Below are positions 1 through 8,600 of a stretch of DNA of 50,628 nucleotides, piece after piece. Positions within the stretch are counted from its first letter, which is position 1. Each line of letters begins with the position of its first letter. The stretch is from Dehalococcoidia bacterium (GTDB lineage: Bacteria > Chloroflexota > Dehalococcoidia > Tepidiformales > Tepidiformaceae): the NCBI GenBank assembly GCA_023382755.1, contig JAHDWR010000002.1, positions 13,635 through 64,262 of the forward strand, written 5' to 3'. Under the pieces are notes generated by a model. It ran no database searches. It had not been told where the DNA came from and saw only the letters and a program-made list of their open reading frames with translations. The translations under genes were made by a program, and so were the position numbers.

Positions 1-1
1 G

Positions 2-622
2 CTCATCATCGTCGATGCGGTCAGCAGCATGAGCTCGATCCCCTGTCCGGTGGAGCGCTGGGAGCTGGACGTAGTGGTGAGCGGGTCGCAGAAGGGCTGG
101 ATGGTGCCGCCCGGTTTGGCGTTCGTGTACATGAGCGAGCGCGCCTGGAACGCCAATGCCGATGCGAAGATGCCCCGCTTCTACTTCGACGCCGCCAGGG
201 CACGGGACTCGCTTGAAAAGCTCCAGAACCCCTGGACGCCCGCCATGTCGATCTACTACGCGATGGATAAGGCGTTCGAGCTCATTCGTGCCGAGGGCCT
301 GGAGGGCGTCTTCACCCGCCACGAAGCCATCGCGAGCTACACGCGCCAGCGGGTCAAGGGCCTCGGCCTCAAGCTCGTCCCCGTGAACGAGCAGTTCGCC
401 TCGAACACCGTGACGGCCGTCTGGTGGCCCGAAGGCATCGACGGAAAGGCGCTTGGCAAGCGCGCCCGGGAAGAGCATGGCATCGTGCTGGGCGGCGGCC
501 AGGGCAAGCTCGATGGGAAGATCTTCCGCGTCGGCCACCTCGGCTGGGTGCAGCAACACGAAGTTGCCGAGGCACTCGATGTCGTGGAGAAACTGCTGAG
601 CGAGGCGAAGGCGGCCGTGTAG
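2..622 (+). CDS. Class V aminotransferase (alanine-glyoxylate/serine-pyruvate type), C-terminal part; 5' end outside the window
   Basis: Frame open from base 2 (LIIVDAVSSMSS...). PLP-lysine context VVSGSQKGWMVPPGLAFVYMSERAW and C-terminal GGGQGKLDGKIFRVGHLG are typical of the family. Confidence 0.9.
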   Translation, partial: LIIVDAVSSMSSIPCPVERWELDVVVSGSQKGWMVPPGLAFVYMSERAWNANADAKMPRFYFDAARARDSLEKLQNPWTPAMSIYYAMDKAFELIRAEGLEGVFTRHEAIASYTRQRVKGLGLKLVPVNEQFASNTVTAVWWPEGIDGKALGKRAREEHGIVLGGGQGKLDGKIFRVGHLGWVQQHEVAEALDVVEKLLSEAKAAV

Positions 623-652
623 CGCCGCCCACCGCAGCCTGGTTCAGTACCC

Positions 653-685
653 GCAAGGCCCCATGCAATTTGCATGGGGCCTTGC
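653..685. repeat. Perfect 16-bp inverted repeat with 1-nt spacer (GCAAGGCCCCATGCAA t TTGCATGGGGCCTTGC); terminator stem or operator
   Basis: Read directly; lies between the aminotransferase stop (622) and the HTH-SerA start (691/709). No following T-tract. Confidence 0.85.
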
Positions 686-708
686 CGTTCATGCATACTG
701 CATACCAC

Positions 709-2478
709 ATGGACGCCGCCGAGTTCGCTACCGCCCGCACCTCCCTGGGCCTCTCACAGTCCGCGATCGCCACCGCGCTGGGAGTTGACCAGGGCACGAT
801 CAGCCGCTGGGAGTCCGGTAAAGTCCGCATCCCCGCTGCCATCGAACTCGCCCTCGCCACGCTCAAGGAGAACCTCGAACCCATGCCAGAAAACCGCCGC
901 CCGCGCATCCTGATCGCCGACCCCGTCGCACCCGAAGGCATTGAGCTGTTGCGCGCCGCTGGCGATGTCGATGTGAACACGGGGCTCGCTGCCGATGCCC
1001 TTATCGGCATCATCGGCAACTACGACGCGCTGGTCGTCCGCAGCGAAACCAGGGTCACGCGGCCCGTCCTCGAAGCCGCGACGCGCATGCAGGTGGTCGG
1101 CCGCGCAGGCGTGGGCGTCGATAACATCGACCTCGACGCCGCCACCGAGCGCGGTGTCATCGTGGTCAACGCGCCCCAGGGCAACACCATCGCCGCGGCG
1201 GAGCACACGCTGGCCCTGCTGATGGCGCTCGCTCGTCACGTGCCCCAGGCCGATGCATCGATGCGCGCCGGCAGGTGGGACCGCAAGAGCTACCTCGGCA
1301 CGGAGATTCGAGGCAAGACGCTCGGCATCGTCGGCCTCGGAAAGATTGGTTCGGAGGTTGCGCGCCGGGCGGTGGCGATGGAGATGCGCGTCCTCGCGCA
1401 CGACCCCTTCGTCCCGGTGGAGCGCGTCCGGGCTCTCGGCGTCGAATCCGTCGACTTCGAACAACTCATCATGCTTTCAGACTTCATCACCGTGCATCCG
1501 CCGCTCACCGCCACGACCCAGGGCATGATCGGCGAGGCCGAGCTGGCCCGGATGAAGGACGGCGTCCGGCTCATCAACGTCGCCCGCGGGGGCATCATCG
1601 ATGAGGCCGCCCTGGCTGCCGCCGTTGCGAGCGGCAAGGTGGCGGGCGCCGCTATCGATGTCTTCACCGCCGAACCACCGAAGGACAGCGCGCTCATCGG
1701 CGACCCGCGCATCATCGTCACGCCGCACCTCGGCGCTTCAACCGCCGAAGCGCAAGAGCGTGTGGCCATCGACGTGGCCGAGCAAATCGTCGAGGTCCTC
1801 GCCGGCAAGCCGGCCCGGTACGCGGTGAACGCCCCCATGCTCGCCCCGGAGACGCTCCAGGTGATCCAGCCGTACATGGCCGCCGCGGAAATGCTCGGGA
1901 GCGTCGCGACGCAACTGGTCACCGGCAAGCTCGAGTCGATCGAAATCGAGTACTACGGCGAGATCGCCGAGCACGACATCACGCCGCTGCGCGCCTCCGT
2001 GATCCGCGGCCTGCTCCGCCCGATCAGCGAAGAGAACGTGAACATGGTGAACGCCAACCTCGTCGCCCAGTCCCGTGGCTGGAACATCGAGGAGCGCAAG
2101 CGCACCTCCCACGACACATTCCTCAACCTGATCCACGTGAAGGTCGGCACATCTGAGTCCGAGGTGACTGTCGGGGGGACCGTCGAACACGGCCACCCCA
2201 ATGTGGTCATCATCAACGGGCTCGACATGGACCTGGTCCCCGAACCGGGGACCTTCCTCCTGGCCTGCGACAACGAAGATCGGCCAGGCATGATCGGGCG
2301 GGTGGGCACGCTGCTCGGCGGGTGGGATATCAACATCCAGTCGATGCAGGTCGGCCGCCGCGGGCGCCGGGGCCGCGCCCTCATGGCTATCGCCGTCGAT
2401 GAGAGCCCGACACCCGAGCAACTCGGCGCAATCGAAGCGATCGACGGCATATACAACGTGCGCCTGGTGAGGTTCTAG
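709..2478 (+). CDS. serA: D-3-phosphoglycerate dehydrogenase with an in-frame N-terminal XRE-type HTH segment (conventional SerA start would be 883)
   Basis: [33 protein letters not shown]; Ser[55 protein letters not shown]-terminal ACT domain ([17 protein letters not shown]). No stop between them. Confidence 0.9.
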   Translation: MDAAEFATARTSLGLSQSAIATALGVDQGTISRWESGKVRIPAAIELALATLKENLEPMPENRRPRILIADPVAPEGIELLRAAGDVDVNTGLAADALIGIIGNYDALVVRSETRVTRPVLEAATRMQVVGRAGVGVDNIDLDAATERGVIVVNAPQGNTIAAAEHTLALLMALARHVPQADASMRAGRWDRKSYLGTEIRGKTLGIVGLGKIGSEVARRAVAMEMRVLAHDPFVPVERVRALGVESVDFEQLIMLSDFITVHPPLTATTQGMIGEAELARMKDGVRLINVARGGIIDEAALAAAVASGKVAGAAIDVFTAEPPKDSALIGDPRIIVTPHLGASTAEAQERVAIDVAEQIVEVLAGKPARYAVNAPMLAPETLQVIQPYMAAAEMLGSVATQLVTGKLESIEIEYYGEIAEHDITPLRASVIRGLLRPISEENVNMVNANLVAQSRGWNIEERKRTSHDTFLNLIHVKVGTSESEVTVGGTVEHGHPNVVIINGLDMDLVPEPGTFLLACDNEDRPGMIGRVGTLLGGWDINIQSMQVGRRGRRGRALMAIAVDESPTPEQLGAIEAIDGIYNVRLVRF

Positions 2479-2511
2479 GCGCGACGTGCCTGCCTGGCGC
2501 GACAGCCGGGC

Positions 2512-3762
2512 CTACCCCCGTGGCCGCCCGTACCCGAACATCACCTGCGCGATCCGCCGGATCTGGATCTCCTCCGAGCCCTCCGTAATGCGGTAGCGCC
2601 GGTGGTGGCGGTAGATGTGCTCGAACGGCATGTGGCGCGTGTAGCCCACGCCGCCGTGTACCTGGATCGCCTGGTCGGCCGCGTTGCACACCAGGCGGTT
2701 CGCCCGGTAGTTGCACATCGCCACCTTGTCGCTGATTTCCATGTGGTCGGTGGAGTCGAGCTCCCAGGCAGTCTTGTACACCAGGTTCCGCACCATCTCG
2801 CATTCCGTCTGCAGTTCCGCCAGCGGCCACTGGATGGCCTGGCGGGTCGAGAGCGGCTGGCCGAAGGTGACGCGCTTGTTCGCGTACTTCACGGATTCGG
2901 TGATGCAGTACTGGGCGGCGCCCACGCCCGAAGCTGCCTGGCGGATGCGGTTCTCATGCGTGAAGGTGTTCGCCAGCGCGAGACCATCGCCTTCCTGCCC
3001 GAGCATCGCGTCCGCTGGCACGCGCACGTCGCTGAGGGTGACCTCCGCGTGGTCCGAAGGCATGTTCAGCGTCCACCACATGAAGTCCACAGAGAAGCCC
3101 TCGGAGTTCACGGGGACGATGAAGCAACTGATCCCCTTCGGCTTGCCCTCCTCGCCCGAGGTGCGGGCGAAAATCAGGTCGTGGGTGGCGTTGTGCAGGC
3201 CACTGTTGAAGCGCTTCTGGCCGTTGATCACCCAGTCGTCGCCGTCGCGGACCGCGCGCGTTTCGAGCCAGCTGGCGTCGCTGCCGTGGTCGGGTTCGGT
3301 GAGCCCGAAGGCGACGCGCGTCTCGCCCGTGAACATGCCATCCAGGAACTGCTTCTTCTGGGCTTCAGTGCCATAGCGCTCCCACATCTTCACCGTCGGG
3401 AAGTTGCCGACCACCGATGACTCGTTCTGCAGGTCGTTGTGGAGCCCCAGGCCCTTCGCCGCCAGGTGTTCGCGGATGATGGCCATCCCCAGGTTGGTGC
3501 CGCCCTTCCCGCCATACTTCACCGGGAGCGAGTAGCGGAGGAACCCGGCCCGGTCGGCGCGCCGGCGCATTTCGGCCAACAGGTCCTCCCAGTCCTTGCG
3601 CGGCGTCCCGCCGTTCTCGAAGTCCGTGCGCGCAAACTCCCGCCGGTGGTCGAAGAACCGCATGTTGTCGTCCTGCTGTTCGAGCGGTCTGATCTCGTCT
3701 TCGATGAACTGATCGATCTGGCGGAGGAGTTCCCTGATGTCGTCCGGGATGGTGAAGTCCAT
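2512..3762 (-). CDS. Acyl-CoA dehydrogenase family protein
   Basis: FGLTEPDHGSDASWLETRAVRDGDDWVINGQKRFNSG, QAIQVHGGVGYTRHMPFEHIYRHHRRYRITEGSEEIQIRRI; start MDFTIPDD at 3762. Confidence 0.92.
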   Translation of the reverse strand: MDFTIPDDIRELLRQIDQFIEDEIRPLEQQDDNMRFFDHRREFARTDFENGGTPRKDWEDLLAEMRRRADRAGFLRYSLPVKYGGKGGTNLGMAIIREHLAAKGLGLHNDLQNESSVVGNFPTVKMWERYGTEAQKKQFLDGMFTGETRVAFGLTEPDHGSDASWLETRAVRDGDDWVINGQKRFNSGLHNATHDLIFARTSGEEGKPKGISCFIVPVNSEGFSVDFMWWTLNMPSDHAEVTLSDVRVPADAMLGQEGDGLALANTFTHENRIRQAASGVGAAQYCITESVKYANKRVTFGQPLSTRQAIQWPLAELQTECEMVRNLVYKTAWELDSTDHMEISDKVAMCNYRANRLVCNAADQAIQVHGGVGYTRHMPFEHIYRHHRRYRITEGSEEIQIRRIAQVMFGYGRPRG

Positions 3763-3842
3763 GGCTTGTGTGCCTCGCTGCTTGTTCTGCAGTCCGTTCG
3801 TACGCCCTCTGAGGGCGCAGCGCAACGGCCGGAGGGAAAGGC

Positions 3843-3872
3843 CGAAGGCCGCCGGAAATCCGGCGGCCTTCG
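3843..3872. terminator. 14-bp perfect inverted repeat (CGAAGGCCGCCGGA aa TCCGGCGGCCTTCG) downstream of the minus-strand thiolase gene
   Basis: Read directly; immediately 3' of the stop at 3900 on the minus strand. Confidence 0.6.
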
Positions 3873-3899
3873 CGTGGGTACCGCGGTGGCTGGCCCCGC

Positions 3900-5111
3900 C
3901 TAATCGGCGACCAGCACGAGCGTCCCGGTGGTCGAGAGGCTGCCGCCTGTGCCGTTCACGACACAGGAGCGTGCTTTCGTCTGCTTGCCCGGCAGGCCGC
4001 TGTAGCCGCCGTCCTCGGCCGTGCCCGAAAGCTGCCGGTAGGCCTCGACGAGGAGCTGCATGCCGTACATGCCCGAGTGGTTGAACGAGAGGCCGCCGCC
4101 GTTGGTGTTGATCGGGAGCCGCCCGCCCGGAGCGGCGTGGCCGTCCTTCCAGAGCGTGAAGCCCTCGCCCCGCGGCGCGAGCCCGAGCATCTCCGCCGTG
4201 ATGCCAGCCGTAACCGTGAACGAGTCGTAGATCATGGCCATTTCCATGTCCTCAGGGCCCATCCCCGCCATCTTGTAGGCGGCCGCCGACGATGCGGCGG
4301 CCGAGGTGGCCGTGAAATCGCCCATTTCGAGCATGTTCGAGTGGCTCATGTTCTCGCCCGCGCCCGCGATCCAGACTGGCTTCGTCTTCACGCTCCGCGC
4401 AATCTCCGGGCTGGTCACCAGTACCGCTCCACCGTAGTCGGTGACCAGGCAGCAGTGGAGCAGCGTCAGCGGCCACGACACGAGCCGCGAGGTCTGGACG
4501 TCCTCGACGGTGATAGGCCCGCCCTGCGGGTGGGTCTCGCGCGAGTGCATGATCGCCCGCGGATTGAGCGTGGCCCACTGCCGGGTGACCACGGCGATGT
4601 GGGCGAAATCCTCGGGCGTGGTGCCGAAGCGGTGGTTGTGCCGCGTCATCGCATGCGAGTAGTTCGAGGGCGCCCCCGAGATACCGTATGGCGCGCTGAA
4701 CTGCGAGCCCGGGTCCCACGGGTCGCCCATGCCGCGCGGGCGGCCAGTTCCGCGGCCCTGGTTGGCGCGGGCCGACCAGCCGGCTTCGCCATGGGTTACG
4801 AGGGCGACATCGATGATGCCGGCATGAATGGCAGCCAGCGCGTGGTGGACATGCATCTCGAACGAGCACCCGCCTACCGACGTCGTGTCGATGTACCGGG
4901 GATGGAGTCCGAGGTGTTCGGCGATCTGCGATGACCAGCCGGCGCTGAAGACTCCATCGATCCGGCTGATCGGGATGCCCGTCTGGTCGCTGACGTTCTT
5001 GATTGCCTCGATGTGAAGCTGGAGCGAGGTCTTCGGTATCTCGGGATAACCGATTTCATTGGCTTCGGCCGCCCCGACGATGGCCGCGGCCCGGGAAAGT
5101 TCTCCTGGCAT
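3900..5111 (-). CDS. Thiolase-superfamily protein (Ltp/SCP2-like, thiolase or thiolase-like aldolase)
   Basis: TTSVGGCSFEMHVHHALAAI, NTNGGGLSFNHSGMYGMQLLVEA, VVNGTGGSLSTTGTLVL; adjacent DUF35 protein. Confidence 0.85.
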   Translation of the reverse strand: MPGELSRAAAIVGAAEANEIGYPEIPKTSLQLHIEAIKNVSDQTGIPISRIDGVFSAGWSSQIAEHLGLHPRYIDTTSVGGCSFEMHVHHALAAIHAGIIDVALVTHGEAGWSARANQGRGTGRPRGMGDPWDPGSQFSAPYGISGAPSNYSHAMTRHNHRFGTTPEDFAHIAVVTRQWATLNPRAIMHSRETHPQGGPITVEDVQTSRLVSWPLTLLHCCLVTDYGGAVLVTSPEIARSVKTKPVWIAGAGENMSHSNMLEMGDFTATSAAASSAAAYKMAGMGPEDMEMAMIYDSFTVTAGITAEMLGLAPRGEGFTLWKDGHAAPGGRLPINTNGGGLSFNHSGMYGMQLLVEAYRQLSGTAEDGGYSGLPGKQTKARSCVVNGTGGSLSTTGTLVLVAD

Positions 5112-5126
5112 CTGTTCCTCCTGGGC

Positions 5127-5537
5127 CTAGATCACACGCCAGAACGGGATGTGGACATCCTCGCTGGCGGGTTCGAATTCGACGCGGACGCGGGCGCCGA
5201 TCTGGATGGTCTCGGGCTTGTTCGGGTCTACCCCGCGCAGCACCGTGAACATCCGGTCGCCCTCGTTGATGTCGATGTAGGCGGTGACGAACGGGACTTC
5301 TTCGGCCCATCCGCCAAAGGCGCGGTGCTGGACGGCGAAGGTGTGGATGCGGCCCTCGCCGCTGCCTTCGAACCACTCGATGTTGCGCGAGTGGCAGAAC
5401 GGGCAGATCCAGCGGGGGTACCAGTGCACCCTGTTGCAATCGATGCAACGCGGGAGCATGAGCTTGCCAGCCTTCGCGCCGTCCCAGAAGGGACGGGAGA
5501 GCGGGTCTGGCTCCGGTATGGGTTTGGTATAGGCCAC
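5127..5537 (-). CDS. Zn-ribbon/OB-fold DUF35 (ChsH2-like) protein, GTG start
   Basis: LPRCIDCNRVHWYPRWICPFCHSRNIEWFEGSGEGRIHTFAV: C-x2-C...C-x2-C ribbon then OB fold; AGGAGG ribosome-binding site 5' of GTG at 5537. Confidence 0.88.
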   Translation of the reverse strand: MAYTKPIPEPDPLSRPFWDGAKAGKLMLPRCIDCNRVHWYPRWICPFCHSRNIEWFEGSGEGRIHTFAVQHRAFGGWAEEVPFVTAYIDINEGDRMFTVLRGVDPNKPETIQIGARVRVEFEPASEDVHIPFWRVI

Positions 5538-5625
5538 GAGTTGCCTCCTGCGGCATGGCGCGCTGACGCAGGGCACGCCGCGACGCACGCTGTCCGCAAA
5601 CTGGGGATATGCGTCCGTGACGCTA

Positions 5626-5670
5626 CGGATCGCGGGGGCACCGGTCAACCTCCCGGCGCCCCGCGATCCG
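5626..5670. terminator. 12-bp inverted repeat (CGGATCGCGGGG ... CCCCGCGATCCG) 3' of the alpha-2-macroglobulin gene
   Basis: Read directly; directly after the stop at 5676 on the minus strand. Confidence 0.55.
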
Positions 5671-5675
5671 CCCGC

Positions 5676-8600
5676 CTATTCCGTCACGCTGAAGCGCCCG
5701 GAGTCGCTCCGGCCGAACACCTCGGGCAGGTAGGTCTCTTCGGCGTGCGCGGGCGCCACGAAGAAATCGCCCGGCGTGGTAGCCCGCGCGTAGTACGTGT
5801 ACTCGTACACGCCCTTCGGCAGGTAGTCGGTGAACAGCACCGTCCGGTCGTCGCGCAGTTCGACGTGCTGCCACGGGTTGTAGTACCACCCGAACCATGG
5901 GGCGGCGTACCCGCCCCGCTGCTTCCGCAGCGCGGCGAGGCGCTCGGCCTCGAGCTGGGCCTTCAGGGCCGGGTCGATTGTCTGCAGGCGTGCGTCGATC
6001 GGCTCCAGCCCGGCGGGCAGCAGGTCTTCGACGACCACGTAGTTACGGTCGGCCGGCGCCAAAATAGTCAGCTTCACGCGGACCGTGTCACCCAGCTTCG
6101 CGCTCGTGACTTTCGTGGCCGGGTCGCCAAGCAACGAGTACTCGTGACTGACGGCGAATCCGCGGTTCACGGCCTCCACCTCCTTCGCTGGTGTCAGGTA
6201 GCGCAGGTTCAGCGTGTAGTACAGGCGCCCCTGCTTTTCGAAGTCGCGCAGGAACGCGAGGAGCGCGACCTTGCCCGCGGTGAAGCCGGTGAGCGGCACA
6301 TCCGTTGCTTCGCCGGTGAGCGGCTCGCCGGGCTTCACCAGCCCGCTCAGGATCTGCCGGTCGTCGACGGTGACCTTGTAGCTGAAGTCTCCCGCGAGCT
6401 CGCCGGTCACTTCCGCATACGTGGTCAGCGCGATGATGGCGTTCGCCCGCTCGACAGTCGTTTGCCACTTCCGGGCGCCCCGGGCAATCACCAGCCAGCG
6501 GACTGACTGGGCCAGCAGCGGTTGTTCGGGCTGGATGCGAGCGAGGGCCAGGGCGACCAGTCCCGTGGTGGCTGTGTTCGTCATGAACATCCCGCGGACG
6601 GGCGGGTCCTCCCAGTGGTTGCCGTTCGCGCTCGGGATGGTTGCCGCGGCAATGTCGTTGAGTAGCGCGCGGACCTGCTCGTCGCCGGCCTCCGCACCGG
6701 CGTCGACCAGCGCCATCGCCAGGTACGCACGGCCCCAGGTGTTCAGCTGGCTGCGGTACTGTTCGGATAGCGCCCGTGCCGGCGAGATGGCCGACCGGCT
6801 CCCGTCCGCGCTCGCGATCGCCGCGAGCATGAACGCCTTCTGGTTCGGGTCTGCCGGGTAGGCAACGTCGGCCGTCCGGTTGATGTAGCCGGAAAGGTAC
6901 GTCCCCGCTCGGCCGATGCCGGACTCATCGAAGGTGAGACCGTCGCGGCGGGCCTCGCCGAGCGCCAGCAGCACCCACGCAGTCACGTTCGGGTCGGACA
7001 AGCATAACGGTTCGATGCACCAGGGCCAGCCGCCGTCGGGGCGCTGGCGCGAGACCAGGGCTGCAAGGTCGCTGGTGATGAGTCCGCTGTTGGCCGGCGT
7101 CTTGCCCGCGCTGCGCTCCGCCCGGGCCACGCCGATGTTCGCGGTCAGGCGGCTCGCGATGTACACCGTGTCCTCGAAGGGCCGGGGCGCGAACTCGCCC
7201 AGTTCGTCCGCCATCGAGCCAGCCAGCGCGGACTGCACCGAGACCTGGAGCCGGCCGTTCTCCAGGATCGCGAACGGCGGCAGGTAGAGCGCTTCGACTC
7301 CCGGCTCGTTCGTCACGATCCCGCCGGTGGCCATCGTCTCCGGTGTCACATCGAGCAGGAGCGGGACCTCCTGTGTCACCGCGTCATCCATGCCGCCGCC
7401 CGAGGCCGTGAACGTGATGCGCGCGGTCCCGTCGGCGGTCACCTTCGCGGGCCAGCTGACCGGCGCCGATTGCCCGGCGGGGATCTTCACCGTCCGCGCC
7501 GCCCTGTCACCGAGTTCGATGCCCTCAGCGCCGATGGTCACCTTCACCTCGTGCTCCTGGTCCGTCGCGTTACGCACCAGCAGCCGGATCTGCGTCTCAT
7601 CGCCGACCCGGAGGAAACGCGGCAACGCGGGCCGCAGCAGCAATGGCAACGTCGAGACCAGCTCGTTGGTGCCCTCGCCGACCATCGTGTCGCCGCTGAC
7701 GGCCCGCACCTGCATACGCCAGGTCGTCAGGTTGTCCGGCATCTTCACCTCGACGCTGGCACGGCCGTTCGCGTCCGTCTTGAGCTGGGCCGACCAGTAG
7801 GCGGAGTTACGGAAGTCCTGCCTCAGGCGGTCATCCTCCAGTCCGCCGCCGCCCTTCCCGCCCCGCGGTGGCTCGGCAATCACGTCGTTCGAGCGGTTGA
7901 TCGAGACCGACATCGAGGACGATGTTGCGACCGCAAGCCCGCGTTCGAACCAGAAGGCAAGCAGCCCGTTCGGCCCGCGCTCCTCTTCGAGCGAAAGCAG
8001 TGCCTTATCGACGACCGAAACCGAGACCTCGGAGGCCACACCCTTGCCCGTGCTGTCGGTGACGGTGATGTCGTAGCGCACGGTCTCGCCCGGCTCTGCC
8101 TGGTCGTTATCGGGACGGATGGAGACCGTGAGTTCCCGCGTCTCGGTGGAGACCGGCAACTGCACGTAGCCCACCTTGTAGCGTGGCACCGGGTCTTCGG
8201 CCGTGGGCGGCCGGTAGAGCACGACCGAGACGAAAACGTTCGGCACCGACCGGTCGGTGATGGGGATCGAGAGCCGCTCGGTGTTCGTCGGGAAGTCCTG
8301 GACCGCCCGCGTGATCACCTTGCCACGTTCGACAGTGACCAGCCCGGCCGCTCCCTCGAACGGCGCCGGGACCAGGATCTCGGCGGTCTCACCGACTTCG
8401 TAGCTGTCCTTGTCGGCGACGAGCGCGATCGTGTCGTCGTTGCTGATGCGCCAGCTGGCGAACTCGCCGCCCCAGACCCAGAGGTAGGCGGCGGAGCGCG
8501 CCGTCCGCCCTTGCGCGTCGGTCACTTCGGCCACCAGCCGGTAGGTGCCCGTCTTGTCGGGCGTGACCGTCACGGTCCCTTCGCCGTTCGCCCCCGTGGT

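Noticed and set aside
5013-6506. 497-aa plus-strand ORF
   Set aside because: Antisense through DUF35 and macroglobulin genes; no motif.
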